Below, piece by piece: positions 33,560-43,500 of a stretch of DNA of 64,000 nt. The stretch is from Aquila chrysaetos chrysaetos (taxonomy: Eukaryota; Chordata; Aves; Accipitriformes; Accipitridae): contig NC_044029.1 of assembly GCF_900496995.4 (NCBI RefSeq), forward strand, positions 13,206,001 through 13,270,000, given 5' to 3'. Under the pieces are notes generated by a model that searched no databases, was not told the DNA's origin, and saw nothing but the letters and a program-made list of their open reading frames with translations. Made by a program: the position numbers and the translations under genes. Every line of letters starts with the position of its first letter. Positions within the stretch are counted from its first letter, which is position 1.

Positions 33560-34150
33560 TGATACTTATCTGTGTGGTTCACATGCTAATTAAATTGACT
33601 TTACCAAAGCATACAAATGTCTCCCATTATTCTCTTTTCTCTTACCTTGTGTCAATATGTTTCTATAATAAATCAGAAAATCTTTATTCAGCAGGCAGAT
33701 AGCATTTGAAAAGCGCAAAAGATGCATCCATTTTGACGGTTTTTACTTTTTTCAGAGACTAGCTTGCAAAGACAGAAAGGTATCAGGAAAGAAAAGCTTT
33801 CCTATGCCAATTTCTTTGCTTTGCACATCATGAAAAGAAAAGATAAACTGATGGGTTGCTTATTCATAAATTGAAAAGGTAGATTTATATGACAGCTTAA
33901 ATGAGGTCTAGCAAAATCCACTTTTAAGCTCGGGTTTGTACTTTGTGAGAGCATTTTGACTAATCAAACAGAGGTAGCTGTATAATGAATAATTCATAGA
34001 TACCGTGCCTGTGAAGAAGCAGGCTGTAAATACCTGCAGAGGGACTCCATTGACACCGTAATTAGCAGCTGGTGTTGGCTGGTTGCTGATGTCACCATTG
34101 CTCCGATGTGTAATTACAACATAACCTGCTGGTGAAGTTGTCTGTTTGTA
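33560..34150. other. Candidate conserved noncoding element
   Basis: An uninterrupted AT-rich stretch without repeats, homopolymers longer than seven, or open frames. It carries several homeodomain-type TAAT cores: GCTAATTAAATTGAC near 33585, TAATGAATAATTCATA near 33981, GTAATTAGCAGCTG near 34059 and GTGTAATTACAACAT near 34108. The clustering and clean texture resemble vertebrate developmental enhancers in gene deserts. This is an impression from composition and motif density, not an alignment. Confidence 0.3.
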
Positions 34151-34852
34151 ACGATTCCCTCACCGGTGGCACACAAGCTTTTACACACACAAAGGAGAGA
34201 GGGTAGCTGCTCCATCTGTCCCTCCCAGCCCATAACCTCCGGCTGCACCTCCCTTTGCCTCTCAGCACCCTTCGTCATCCTGCATCCCTTTCTTTCCTTT
34301 TGCTCACCACGATCTTTCTTCCCACCGGCTAACACCAGCAAGGGAGTCATCATTGTTGCTGTTCCCGCACACGATGACTATGGGGCCCACAGGGAAGACG
34401 AGTGCTCTGCTAGGCACAGTCCCTCCCCAAATGTCCCGTGTCTTGCACGGTACAGAGGTGACAGAGCACAACAGAGGCAGTCAGGACCCCTTGTTCCTCA
34501 AGGGACAGCTTTCTGGGGCTGTGCTTCTCCGAGTGATTCTGGCAGCTGTGGCACGTACCAAAGCTAATCAAGAATTTTTTTCAGCTGCTGTTTAAGATGC
34601 AAAACTTTATCACCGAAACGCGAGCTGTTAGCAGAAAGGAATTGGTAGTCTGGCAGAGTGAGAAGGAAATCTCTCGTCAGAGCTGGGAGTAAAAACAGAG
34701 AAGTAAGAAGGGGAGGACATGCATCCTCCAACAAGGCAGGATTTGTCAGAGATCCAGCAGATACGGATCAAGTAGCTGCAGAAAATGCAGTAGAGATTAG
34801 GACAAACACCGTATTTTTTAGGGAATTGGATAATCTGGGATGTTTTTCATTG

Positions 34853-34925
34853 GAAAAAAAAACCCCAACCAACAAGCCCCCCACCCAAAAAACCCCAAAC
34901 ATAAAACAAACCCAGAACAACAGAA
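34853..34925 (+). repeat. A/C-rich low-complexity tract
   Basis: AAAAACCCC-like words repeat irregularly over about 73 bases (for example ACCCCAACCAACAAGCC and CCAAAAAACCCCAAAC). It is not the telomere repeat. Shorter relatives occur at 8650-8700 and 38375-38400. Confidence 0.65.
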
Positions 34926-36219
34926 AGTCTTTTTTGCCTTTATGTTGAGCATGTGACACAGAAAAATTGCTCCTCTCCCGTTCTGGAAGACCACGTATGA
35001 GACCATTGCACTAGTGACTGAACGGTTCTGCCCATTGCCTCCTGTCCTTGTTGCAGTACATTCCCATCACCCCAGCGCTGTCCTCTGAGGATGCTGGTCA
35101 ACACCTCTGTGCTGTCAGGCAGCTGTGGCGAATTTGGTCACTGTGAGAGTCCTTGTTTGTACCAGCGCTAGTAAACTAGACAGAATGCAGGTCTACTGGA
35201 TCCAAAGGGTGGAATGCTCTATCTTTATTCAGAATTAAAGAAAGCTCAGCAGGAGTCATGTTCCCTAATACAAAGCTAAAAACTTGGAAAAGTTATTTTT
35301 GTAAATAAAGATGGATAAAAATAGTCACAAATCATTATTTTAACTTAAATGTGTGTATTTATCTATGTATCTTTATATACACACAAAAGTAAGTGCAGCC
35401 TCCGAATTCTACAGATATATATCTGCAGGCATATCCAGGCGCATGCTAAGGCACTTCAGGGTTTTTCTAATCACTGGGCTAAGGTGAGGGTGAACGATTA
35501 CTCTTACCTTCCCCCGTGTGTCTGCCCAGTAACACGTCTGGTTAATCAGCCCCAAATACCCTGACTCACAATTTCTTTGGGTGCAATGCAAAAGTTATTG
35601 GTCAAAATTTTGTTAGCTCTAACATTTTTTTTGTTGTTTTTTTAATGAGCCACATTGCTAACTTCACTTGTAACTGACATGGATGAGCACAATATTAGCT
35701 CTCTAGCTTTAACAGTCACGGTAATTTGTGAACCAGCAATTTCCTTTCTCTGAATCTCAGAGGTCTTTATGCAGCAACAAATTGCTCATTTGTGCTGTAG
35801 CAATTTTATTCAAGGTAGTGACCTGGTCGTTATGTGCTCAATGATGTCTTCCATAGGCATTTGGGTTTGTATCAGTGCTGGTTAGTCTGTGATGTGTGTT
35901 AATTTAGAGATGTAAATATTGGCCAGGGTTGTGTATTTTAACTGAATAGCACTCTGGGACTGAACTCACATTCTTTCAATCCCAAAGTGAGAAAGCTATC
36001 CACAGAGCGGCAATAACACATGGGCAAATGGCAGTTTGATAAAGCAGGCTGAGTAATATCTCTCTGTTCGGCACATCTGTTTTTTATAGACTAAGACTCA
36101 GGTGTGTATTTATGCTTGGGAAAGAATGTTCGTTGGAGAGAGAGGAGAAAGGAAACCTGCTCCTTTGCCAATCATTCCGATATATTTAGAGATAAACATT
36201 TTCAGTAATTACAAGCCAG

Positions 36220-36224
36220 GGAGC
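36220..36224. repeat. Target-site duplication, left copy (GGAGC)
   Basis: GGAGC directly precedes the LTR start TGTGAG. The identical GGAGC follows its end at 37239-37243. A perfect 5-bp duplication is characteristic of ERVL integration and fixes both element boundaries. Confidence 0.85.
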
Positions 36225-36436
36225 TGTGAGAGACTGGATGGAGTTAATGCCTCAAACACCCGCCCGGACAGACAGAGGCTGGGTCCTGGCTTTTCTGAGG
36301 GAAGGAACTTGCTTGCAAGGCAACACCACACGTGAGGGACTGGAAGAGTTAATGTCTCAAACGCTGCGGCGGGGCAATTTCCACATTAACAACGAACCTG
36401 TGTACCAAGGAACCGCAGTGAGAGGCAGCCACTCAG

Positions 36437-36530
36437 CACCCATCACCTCAGGACTTTGCACCCATCATCACCTCAGGACTTCGCACCCATCACCTCAGGA
36501 CTTCGCACCCATCATCACCTCAGGACTTCG
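36437..36530 (+). repeat. Alternating 22/25-bp minisatellite inside LTR
   Basis: Four tandem units run head to tail: 36437-36458 (22 bp), 36459-36483 (25 bp), 36484-36505 (22 bp) and 36506-36530 (25 bp). All share CACCCATC...ACCTCAGGACTT. The longer units add an extra ATC (CATCATCACC versus CATCACC). This makes a 47-bp higher-order dimer repeated twice. Confidence 0.92.
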
Positions 36531-37131
36531 GCAGCAGGGAGCGGGAGGTGGACCTGGCCAGAGCGCGCACAGTTAGTTCCCTGGTCGTGCCTGCAGGGAG
36601 GGAGAAGTTACTCCCCACTGACCCGTTTCCAGAAGGTTCTGAAAGCACAAACCGCCCGTGACACCTCATTAGCCTAACGAGTTCCAGCGCCTGCCCAAAG
36701 GAGGTCAAGGAGAAGGTAAAAGGGCACGAATTGAAACCCTGTGTGTGTGTGCGCCCTCCGGATCTGGGTTTCTCAGTGGGGGGGCAGCAACGCTGGACGC
36801 AGGGCTGGTGAGATCTTTTTCTTCTCTTTTCTCTTTCTTTTCCACAATCCCTACACCTCACCCCTTTAGACATAAACCGTTGACCAAGTCTGGGACTAGG
36901 AGCGGATCCAGCCGCCCCTCAGCTCCTCTCTAACAAGAAGTCTAGAAAGCAACGGGGCCAGCTCTGAACCTCCTGACCCAACGGGAAGGCTCGCCTTATT
37001 TTTTTTTTTCCTTGAATTGATGTTTATGTGGTTGCCACGGGTTACATGGTTCACTGAGGTGGTTTCATGCTAATTCTTGAGATAAACCACGCCGTCTGCT
37101 GTTACATCTCCCAACTTCAGGCTGCTTCTGC

Positions 37132-37137
37132 CATAAA
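37132..37137 (+). terminator. Variant polyadenylation signal CATAAA of LTR
   Basis: CATAAA in CTGCCATAAATGTTTAATC, about 100 bp before the LTR end. No canonical AATAAA was seen in this LTR, so the role is tentative. Confidence 0.3.
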
Positions 37138-37238
37138 TGTTTAATCGATCGTTTGGTGTTGTTTCATTTTAATTTAGCCCGAGGGAATTCCAAACTCACC
37201 ATGACTCTTCCCTGGCCTGTCCAGCCCGGGTTGTGACA

Positions 37239-40200
37239 GGAGCCGGGTGATAGCAGGCCCTTGTTTTTAAGGGTTTTGAAAGGGTAGGAGACCTGCCTTC
37301 TGTTGGGTTGGGCTAGTGGAGCACTCTGCCTGCACTTCCCATGTCAGTCAGGACTTGCAGGTAGGAAGGCAAAAAACCCTCTTCAGACCTGGAGGAGAGG
37401 GTAAAACGCGTGTCTCACAGAAACTCAGAGGTTACAGAACCAGGTGCAACTTAAATTTGTGCGGGGCAGTGATGAGGTGCTACGGAGGGTCCCTCTGCCA
37501 CCGGTGTGGAAGTGTCACGCCTGGTACCATGGGAGGGACTGGCTGCCTTAGTCCTACACACAATGACGTCTCTGGCTAACGATGACTCTGGCAACATAAT
37601 TTTTGCTAGTTGTTTACTGTTTACTTTCTTTCTCTGATTTGGAAGCCTTTCAGGGACTTTATGAGAAGTTTTAGTTTGTTTTATGTCACCTTGACAAAGG
37701 ATCACAAGGAAGAGGTGGTGGGACCGGTAGATACTCCCTGGCTGCTGAACAGTCACCTGCATTTCCACAGAGGCTGGGCGATCCAGAGACTAGGGTGCAG
37801 GAGCTCCCAAGACAGAGATAATCTTCCTCCAAAACCAGCAATGCTGTTACAGGGTCTGAAATTCTGCACCAGCACTATTTAAATGGACTAAGCCCATTAA
37901 GTGGTCACAGAACTAGGTATGATCAAGAACTGGAGGAGCTGCTCTGTTGGTTGAAGAGGCGTGTTTGAGAGTCACAGCCTCTGCAGGCTGAGGATTTGCT
38001 TTCAGGTTTTGTGCTGGCTGAAGCTCAGCGAGCGCCTGTGTGTAGTAGAGGAGCAGAGTGCTGTAGGAGACCCGAGTGCAGGTATGGGAAGGACCCCTCG
38101 TCTCTGCTGAAATGCTAATGGGTGAATAGCTGAGCTACAGGCAACCCTTCTGCTTGCATGAGTCACTGGGCTGCAAAATCAGAGTAGCTGCACAAACAAA
38201 TACGTGATTGCATCTGACTTGTACTCATCGTGGAGGAGTTGCACATTACCATTTTGTGGGCTGAAGGATATCTAAGTCCAAGACTTAATGATAAGGCAAT
38301 TCGAGTGTCTGCCTATATATTTTTATGGCAGTAGTAAATGATTCTAACACTAAGTAAAGCAAGAATAAAGTCCTAAAACCAAAAAAACAACCCAAAAAGT
38401 AAATTATCTAGCAAGATAATGAATTCTATTTTATGCAGGATACTGTGGCTAACAAAAAAGAATAACGAATTTGGAGGGGATTATTTTTTATATTGACAGA
38501 AAACAGGGCTTCCCAAAAGATCTAATGTTTTTCCCATTATAAGAAAGTACAAAAATGTAATATTTCTATTTAAAGATAACTTTTTTACTAATATTATCTC
38601 TGTCTCAATATTTTAGCAGTTAATGCAAACCTAAATATTTTTGTTTATTTATCTTATAAAGTAAAATGTCTGTTAAAATGCTTTCCTACTTCTATGAAAA
38701 AAAAATATAGTAGAAGATAAATAAAAACACTTTTCTAGATTTAGGAAAACCCTCAAATTATCAAACCTAAATGACATTTATCTCTGTGGAGGTTTAAAGA
38801 CAATGTGAAATAAGTAGGACCAATCTGAAGAACATCATAGCTTTTAATAAAGACAAAATAAGTTTATGCAGGCTAAGAGCTAGGATTTCCATTCTCTCTA
38901 CTCTTCCTTTCACCCTTTCCCTCTTCTCCCCCCCCCCCCCCCCCCCCCCTTCACTTTTGGACTATCATTTGCCAGAAGTGATTAGCAGAGAGAAAAAAAA
39001 CCTGTTTTCTCCTAAATTTCAAGTTCATGTTAGCACAGAGGTCTGGAATGTTAATTACAGAACTCAATTATCTCAAGTTAATATTCCATTAATCACATTG
39101 GAAAGAAATGGAGTTGTCAAGGTAAAGCGAGCTAGTGCTTTAAAAAGTGAAAAGTGGATGGGCAATGGTGATAGGGTGGATATAGAGAGTAGAGAGTAAT
39201 CCATGTTAACATATTACTAACTTCACATGGATTCAGACAACTTTAAATAGTGAGTTGCTTTAATACTCAATTCTGCATCTTGGATTAATATATTTTTATA
39301 CCCACTTGGTGATTTGCTGCTTGTTTGAAAGAGGGTGAGATATTCTTGCATACTTATTTTTTAGAAAAAAGATTGTTTTAATTGTTAAACAGTACTGCCT
39401 TTGCAACAAATTATATATTTCTGTGAAATTAGAATGTTTACCAGTACCCAAGCAGCCTGATTGTTGCTTTTTGCTTGTCTAATGTGTCTCACATCTTTTA
39501 GTTATATTTGGATGTGTATTTAAAGCACTGGTTGTGCCAAACTAGTTGTTTGCTAGTTACATTACTTCACTTATTTCTTTGATCTTTTTCTAACTAAAAG
39601 GAGAGAAAGTAATTAGGCAGATGTTTTTCTGTCTCTGCTGAATACACTGAAAAAATCTACACTGTTTCTAACATAAACGACTTTACAAATAATATTTTTA
39701 TTAAGGTATTTTTTGACTGTATATTCCAAATCTATTAGTAACCTTTATCTGTATTAAGCAATGATGAGACTCAAGAAATTTATTTTTTCCTTTTTTTGAA
39801 GGAAACTGAACCATCAGAGAAAATGAAATATTATTATCCTGGACCTACAGCTTGCAGTTTAGACTGTAAATGTGGCTTGGGGCCATGTGAATAGATGCCA
39901 TTATGGGATTGAAGGTCATAGTTTCTGGAAGAAGATTCTGACAAGATAAGAGAAGATGCACATGGCAATATTTTATCCTGTCAAGCTGTGAACTGCTGAT
40001 GAGACAAAATGCACTATTTTCAAAAAATACCTAATTGATCTAGGAGCTTTTTTTCTGAAGTTAATGGAACTTTATTTCAGTGAATATTGATGGAAGGGGG
40101 GTTGTCTGATCTATTCAGCATTTTATAAGTCCTATTTTTAAATGCTTAGTAAATTCATCTCTAAGGTTCTGAAGTCACAAACTTCAGAAAGCATTAACCC

Positions 40201-43200
40201 AAGAAGCTCCCCTTCCTTAATTCCACAAGACAAATTTTATTAATAGTTATCTTTAAAATTCCCTAAAATGATTGAAACAGTTACCACTTTGACATTTTTA
40301 ACAGCAGTAGGCTTTCAAAAAAACTTATTTACTAAGTGTTTCAGTAGAGATAGATTCTGGTTTTGAAAACCATTTTTAGTATGCAGAAAATTGATCTGAT
40401 CCTGGAATTTATCTGTGGTTTTTACCTTCTGTACTTGTCTGAATTTCTTTCTGACAATGATGGTATCATTTATCCATTTTTTATATTATTTTATATGTGG
40501 TATAGTGCTTTTAAACTGGATGCATAAAAATTCAAAGAGGTGTATAACATTTTCTGTGAGAAATAACCAGCTCAAATCCTGTTGACTGAAATTTGAGGTT
40601 ATATGCTTTAGATGGTGTAAATCAAAGTAGTTACTTATATCAAGTGAGGCTCTTATCCTAATTCATTTCATCTGTTCATGCAGATTTTCTGTTAACAGTT
40701 TTCCTGGGAGATAGCTACTTTCCTTCCATTTCCATCCATCTGAGGATTTCAAATCCTACCTTTCCCAGTCTCTTTAGAAAAATCAGCACAGGCAATTTGT
40801 TATAGAAGGTGTGACATGCATCTTATATGAGGGAGGCGTCTGCTTTCTCAGAGAAGTGGAGCTTGTTGGTGAACAAAATGTATTTGCAACTACTCCTGAA
40901 ATTCATTAATCTGCTAAAATATAACATTTTGCAGGATAGCCCAAGATATTTTTGGAGAAGCAACTCTAGTACCTTAGCGCCAGGTCTGGTTTTTAGAAGT
41001 AGGTCAGACCAAAGTCTCCACAATCTCGTCTCAGTCTGCAGAAACGATTCCACTGATCTCAGTGCTAAAATATTTATTGACTTCAGCAGGCCCAGGATTA
41101 TTCCTCTCACATCCTTTCTATCAACACATCAATAACCTGCTAATGTTAGATAGATGATTTGAATAGGCAGTCATGTCATAGGTAGAGCTGTGGAAGTTAT
41201 TTATTACTAACTGGGAGTACAATAGCATTTCACCTGACTTTAAAATCCTTAAATTGCCTAACAATCTTTGAAACAGGGCACAGATTTTTAAGCTTCACAC
41301 CAGCCATACTGAGAAACAGAGGGCAAATACTAAAGACAACAAAGCTCCGCTGAAAAAAAGAATTTCAAAAGTAAATGTAATTTCTTCTAAAATCATGTGA
41401 TGCCCCCTCTCTTCTGGGTAACCAGAAAAAAAACCTTTTTTTCTTAAAACTTTCCCCTGAACTCTTGTTTCCCTTTTACATTCCAAGTACACTTGCGTTC
41501 CACTCAAATACACTCCTCATACCTATTGCACACCCTTTCCTGTGTACTCATTTCTCACTTCAGTGCTGTCAGGAGGCAATGCTAATTTACTTCAATTTCT
41601 TTGTAATTATTCCTCCTTGATTGATATTACTTATTATCAAAATGTTCAGAATGACTTCTTTCCTCGTTTCAGCTGAGAGACACAATCAGATACAATTGAT
41701 AGAAGAAATTAGCTCTCTTCTTGATTGGCAAAATATTGCAATCCTGAAATTTAAATTTTGCTTACCAATTAGAATTCATTCCACAAGAGATAAAAAGTAT
41801 ATTTCTGAGTGTATTCAGCTCACAGTAATATTACATACTGAGTTATCTGAGAGTGCTTTAATGAGTGACAAATAGAGATGGTAAGGTCATCTAATTTAGG
41901 ACGGATAATATAGATCAGACAGGCATAATATCACTGAACAGCTTTGCAAAACTGTTTTTTAGGAGATTTGTGGAAGGTATGAAAAGGAAAATCCCACAGG
42001 AATCACCGCCACATTGTATTATTTTACTAAAAGCAAATAGTAGCAAATTGGCCGAATACAAAACCTGTTCAAGTCAATGGAAGTGTTTCCATTCAGTCCA
42101 GATCTTGTGTAAATCTTCAGGGTTATTTTGTACATTTTCTTTCTTATCCAGCAATTTATTAGGCTAGACAAAGTATTTCAGTTGTCCTCAATAATCTTTG
42201 AGGCTACTTACTCAAACTTTGTGATGGTATCCCTCTCTTCCCTGAGGCAGTCTTCTATGACATAGAGCTAACATCATTAGTCAGAAATTAATAATTATCT
42301 GAAGAGAAAAAAAGCTGTATCTCCATCTGGGTGGTCACTGATCAGAAATGGATTTCAGGAAAAGTATATGAGAATAGAATCATGACAATAAAACATACTA
42401 GCTTTGATTATTTATGCTTATCTTACTTTTGGTGTGTTTTGAAATATTAACTACTTTTCTATAAAACACGTATTATAAAAGCATACATTATAATGCTCTG
42501 TAGGTAATAGCAGTAATTTTGCAAGAGGATTGATGCAGCTTCAGGAATTGCGATAAAACTGGAAGAGTGCTGGGAGAGACATCTAGCATGGGTCACCGCA
42601 GGGAGGAGACCTGGTCTGTCTTACATTTCTGGCTACACTTATAACCAGGACAGGCGATGCAGAAAAACCTTGCTTTTCCCCACCAGGAAGAAAGACTGTG
42701 AGTAAAGACAGCCGGCCTGAGCTATGTCCAGTCTGGGCAGACCCACTGCATCTCTGTGGGATGTAGTACAAGGAGGATTTTGGTCAGCCAGGAGTTAAGC
42801 GCTGTGCAGCAATCAGCAGGCGGGAGCTCAGGACCCACACCTCCTCCTCAGGATCAGGTCTGTGGTGGTGAGTGATAAAGCCGGCTCCTACTTTCCTCCC
42901 TGTCCTGGACTCTTCTCCGAGGATGTCAAGAAAGTACCTAAATTCACTTGGGAACCTTGGTTAAGAGAAACCACCAGCAATTATTTGGGTGCTGTTGACA
43001 CTTCCAATCCATCCTGTTATTTGTGTAACACCCTAGGAGAGTTAAAGCATTCATCTAAAGAAGTGGGATGCCAAAGTTCAATTCTCTCCTCTGCTGGAGA
43101 AAATTTAAATCTAAAAAACACCCTTTTTTTTTCCAGAGGAGTCTCATACATACTAGGTTATATGGCCTTACTGGTAGGGAAGCCTCCATCCTTCCTGTTA

Positions 43201-43354
43201 GAGCAGTGCTACACAGCAGAAAAGAGTGCAGTGAGTAGAAAAATGCTTGAAAAAAGCTTGATCAACTGCTTTAATTTTTTATTTCAGTGTATGTTTTCAG
43301 ATCTGAGCAGTAGAGGGGTATTTCTGTGAGTACTTCTATATTAGGGATTTTATC
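37239..43354. other. Gene-free AT-rich DNA
   Basis: No gene recognised. A pyrimidine/poly(C) tract at 38891-38949 is listed separately. Possible conserved noncoding sequence with AATTA-type motifs lies around 38950-39210. Faint relics of an old amniote repeat with TTGACTTCA or GTCAATGG words occur near 40560-40640, 41040-41100 and 42050-42110. A 155-codon plus-strand frame at 42862-43329 has no known features. Confidence 0.5.
38928..38949 (+). repeat. Poly(C) run, 22 bases, ending a homopyrimidine tract
   Basis: Twenty-two consecutive C residues end a pyrimidine-rich stretch that starts near 38891. The minus strand is a G22 run able to form G-quadruplexes, and the C strand can form i-motif. 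Length may be unstable or mis-sequenced. Confidence 0.85.
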
Positions 43355-43500
43355 ATATGCAGGTAGATGTTCATGGCCAGAAGGGACAATAATAAGGATC
43401 TATTTCACTCCCTTTCTAACACACACTGTAAAAATACCCCAGTGATTCCTGCATTAAGACTACTGGCTCAGATAAAGCTAGAAAATCCCTTTCAGAAAAT
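43355..43500 (-). mobile_element. Ancient CR1 LINE 3'-end fragment, minus strand
   Basis: The plus strand reads TAGATGTTCATGGCCAGAAG, GGACAATAATAAGGATCTA, TTTCACTCCCTTTCTAACAC, then AGTGATTCCTGCATTAAGAC, ACTGGCTCAGATAAAGCTAG and CCCTTTCAGAAA. This matches, in order, the reverse complement of the 3' end of an old amniote CR1, whose sense strand ends ...GGTCCCTTCTGGCC. Only the terminal ~150 bp survive, as expected for a 5'-truncated LINE insertion. Divergence indicates great age. Confidence 0.75.

Larger units (their letters stand above)
30691..36219. other. Gene-free unique DNA, partly conserved-looking
   Basis: No supported gene. Contents noticed are a possible conserved element at 33560-34150, an A/C-rich tract at 34853-34925, and a splice-acceptor-like site ending at 35056 followed by 29 open codons to a TGA at 35143. 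Near 31890-31950, words such as TTAGGTGCATGCCTAAGGG and GGCCAGATGGTGTAAA recall very old amniote repeats. None of these is strong enough to call a gene. Confidence 0.5.
36225..37238 (+). mobile_element. Solo ERVL-type LTR with perfect 5-bp TSD (1,014 bp)
   Basis: The element opens TGTGAGAGACTGG and closes GGGTTGTGACA, with GGAGC on each side. Inside, a 34-bp block (GAGACTGG..GAGTTAATG..CTCAAAC) occurs at 36226 and again at 36332. An alternating 22/25-bp minisatellite follows at 36437-36530. A TATA-like GGTAAAAG lies near 36715, a pyrimidine tract at 36809-36842 and an ATAAA-type signal (CATAAA, 37132-37137) about 100 bp before the end, which favours plus orientation. No gag, pol or env sequence adjoins, so it is a solo LTR. 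The intact duplication and well-preserved CpGs (CCGCCCGTGAC, CAACGCTGGACGC) suggest a younger insertion than the CR1 pieces around it. Frames such as 36226-36576 (116 codons) lie wholly inside it and are not genes. Confidence 0.9.

Noticed and set aside
34853..34925. Interstitial telomere repeat
   Set aside because: The tract is A/C-rich with irregular AAACCCC-like words, not TTAGGG or CCCTAA units.
36226..36873. Frames of 116-117 codons on both strands
   Set aside because: They lie inside the solo LTR and its minisatellite.
42862..43329. 155-codon plus-strand frame
   Set aside because: No motif or family resemblance; an isolated chance opening ending just before a CR1 relic.
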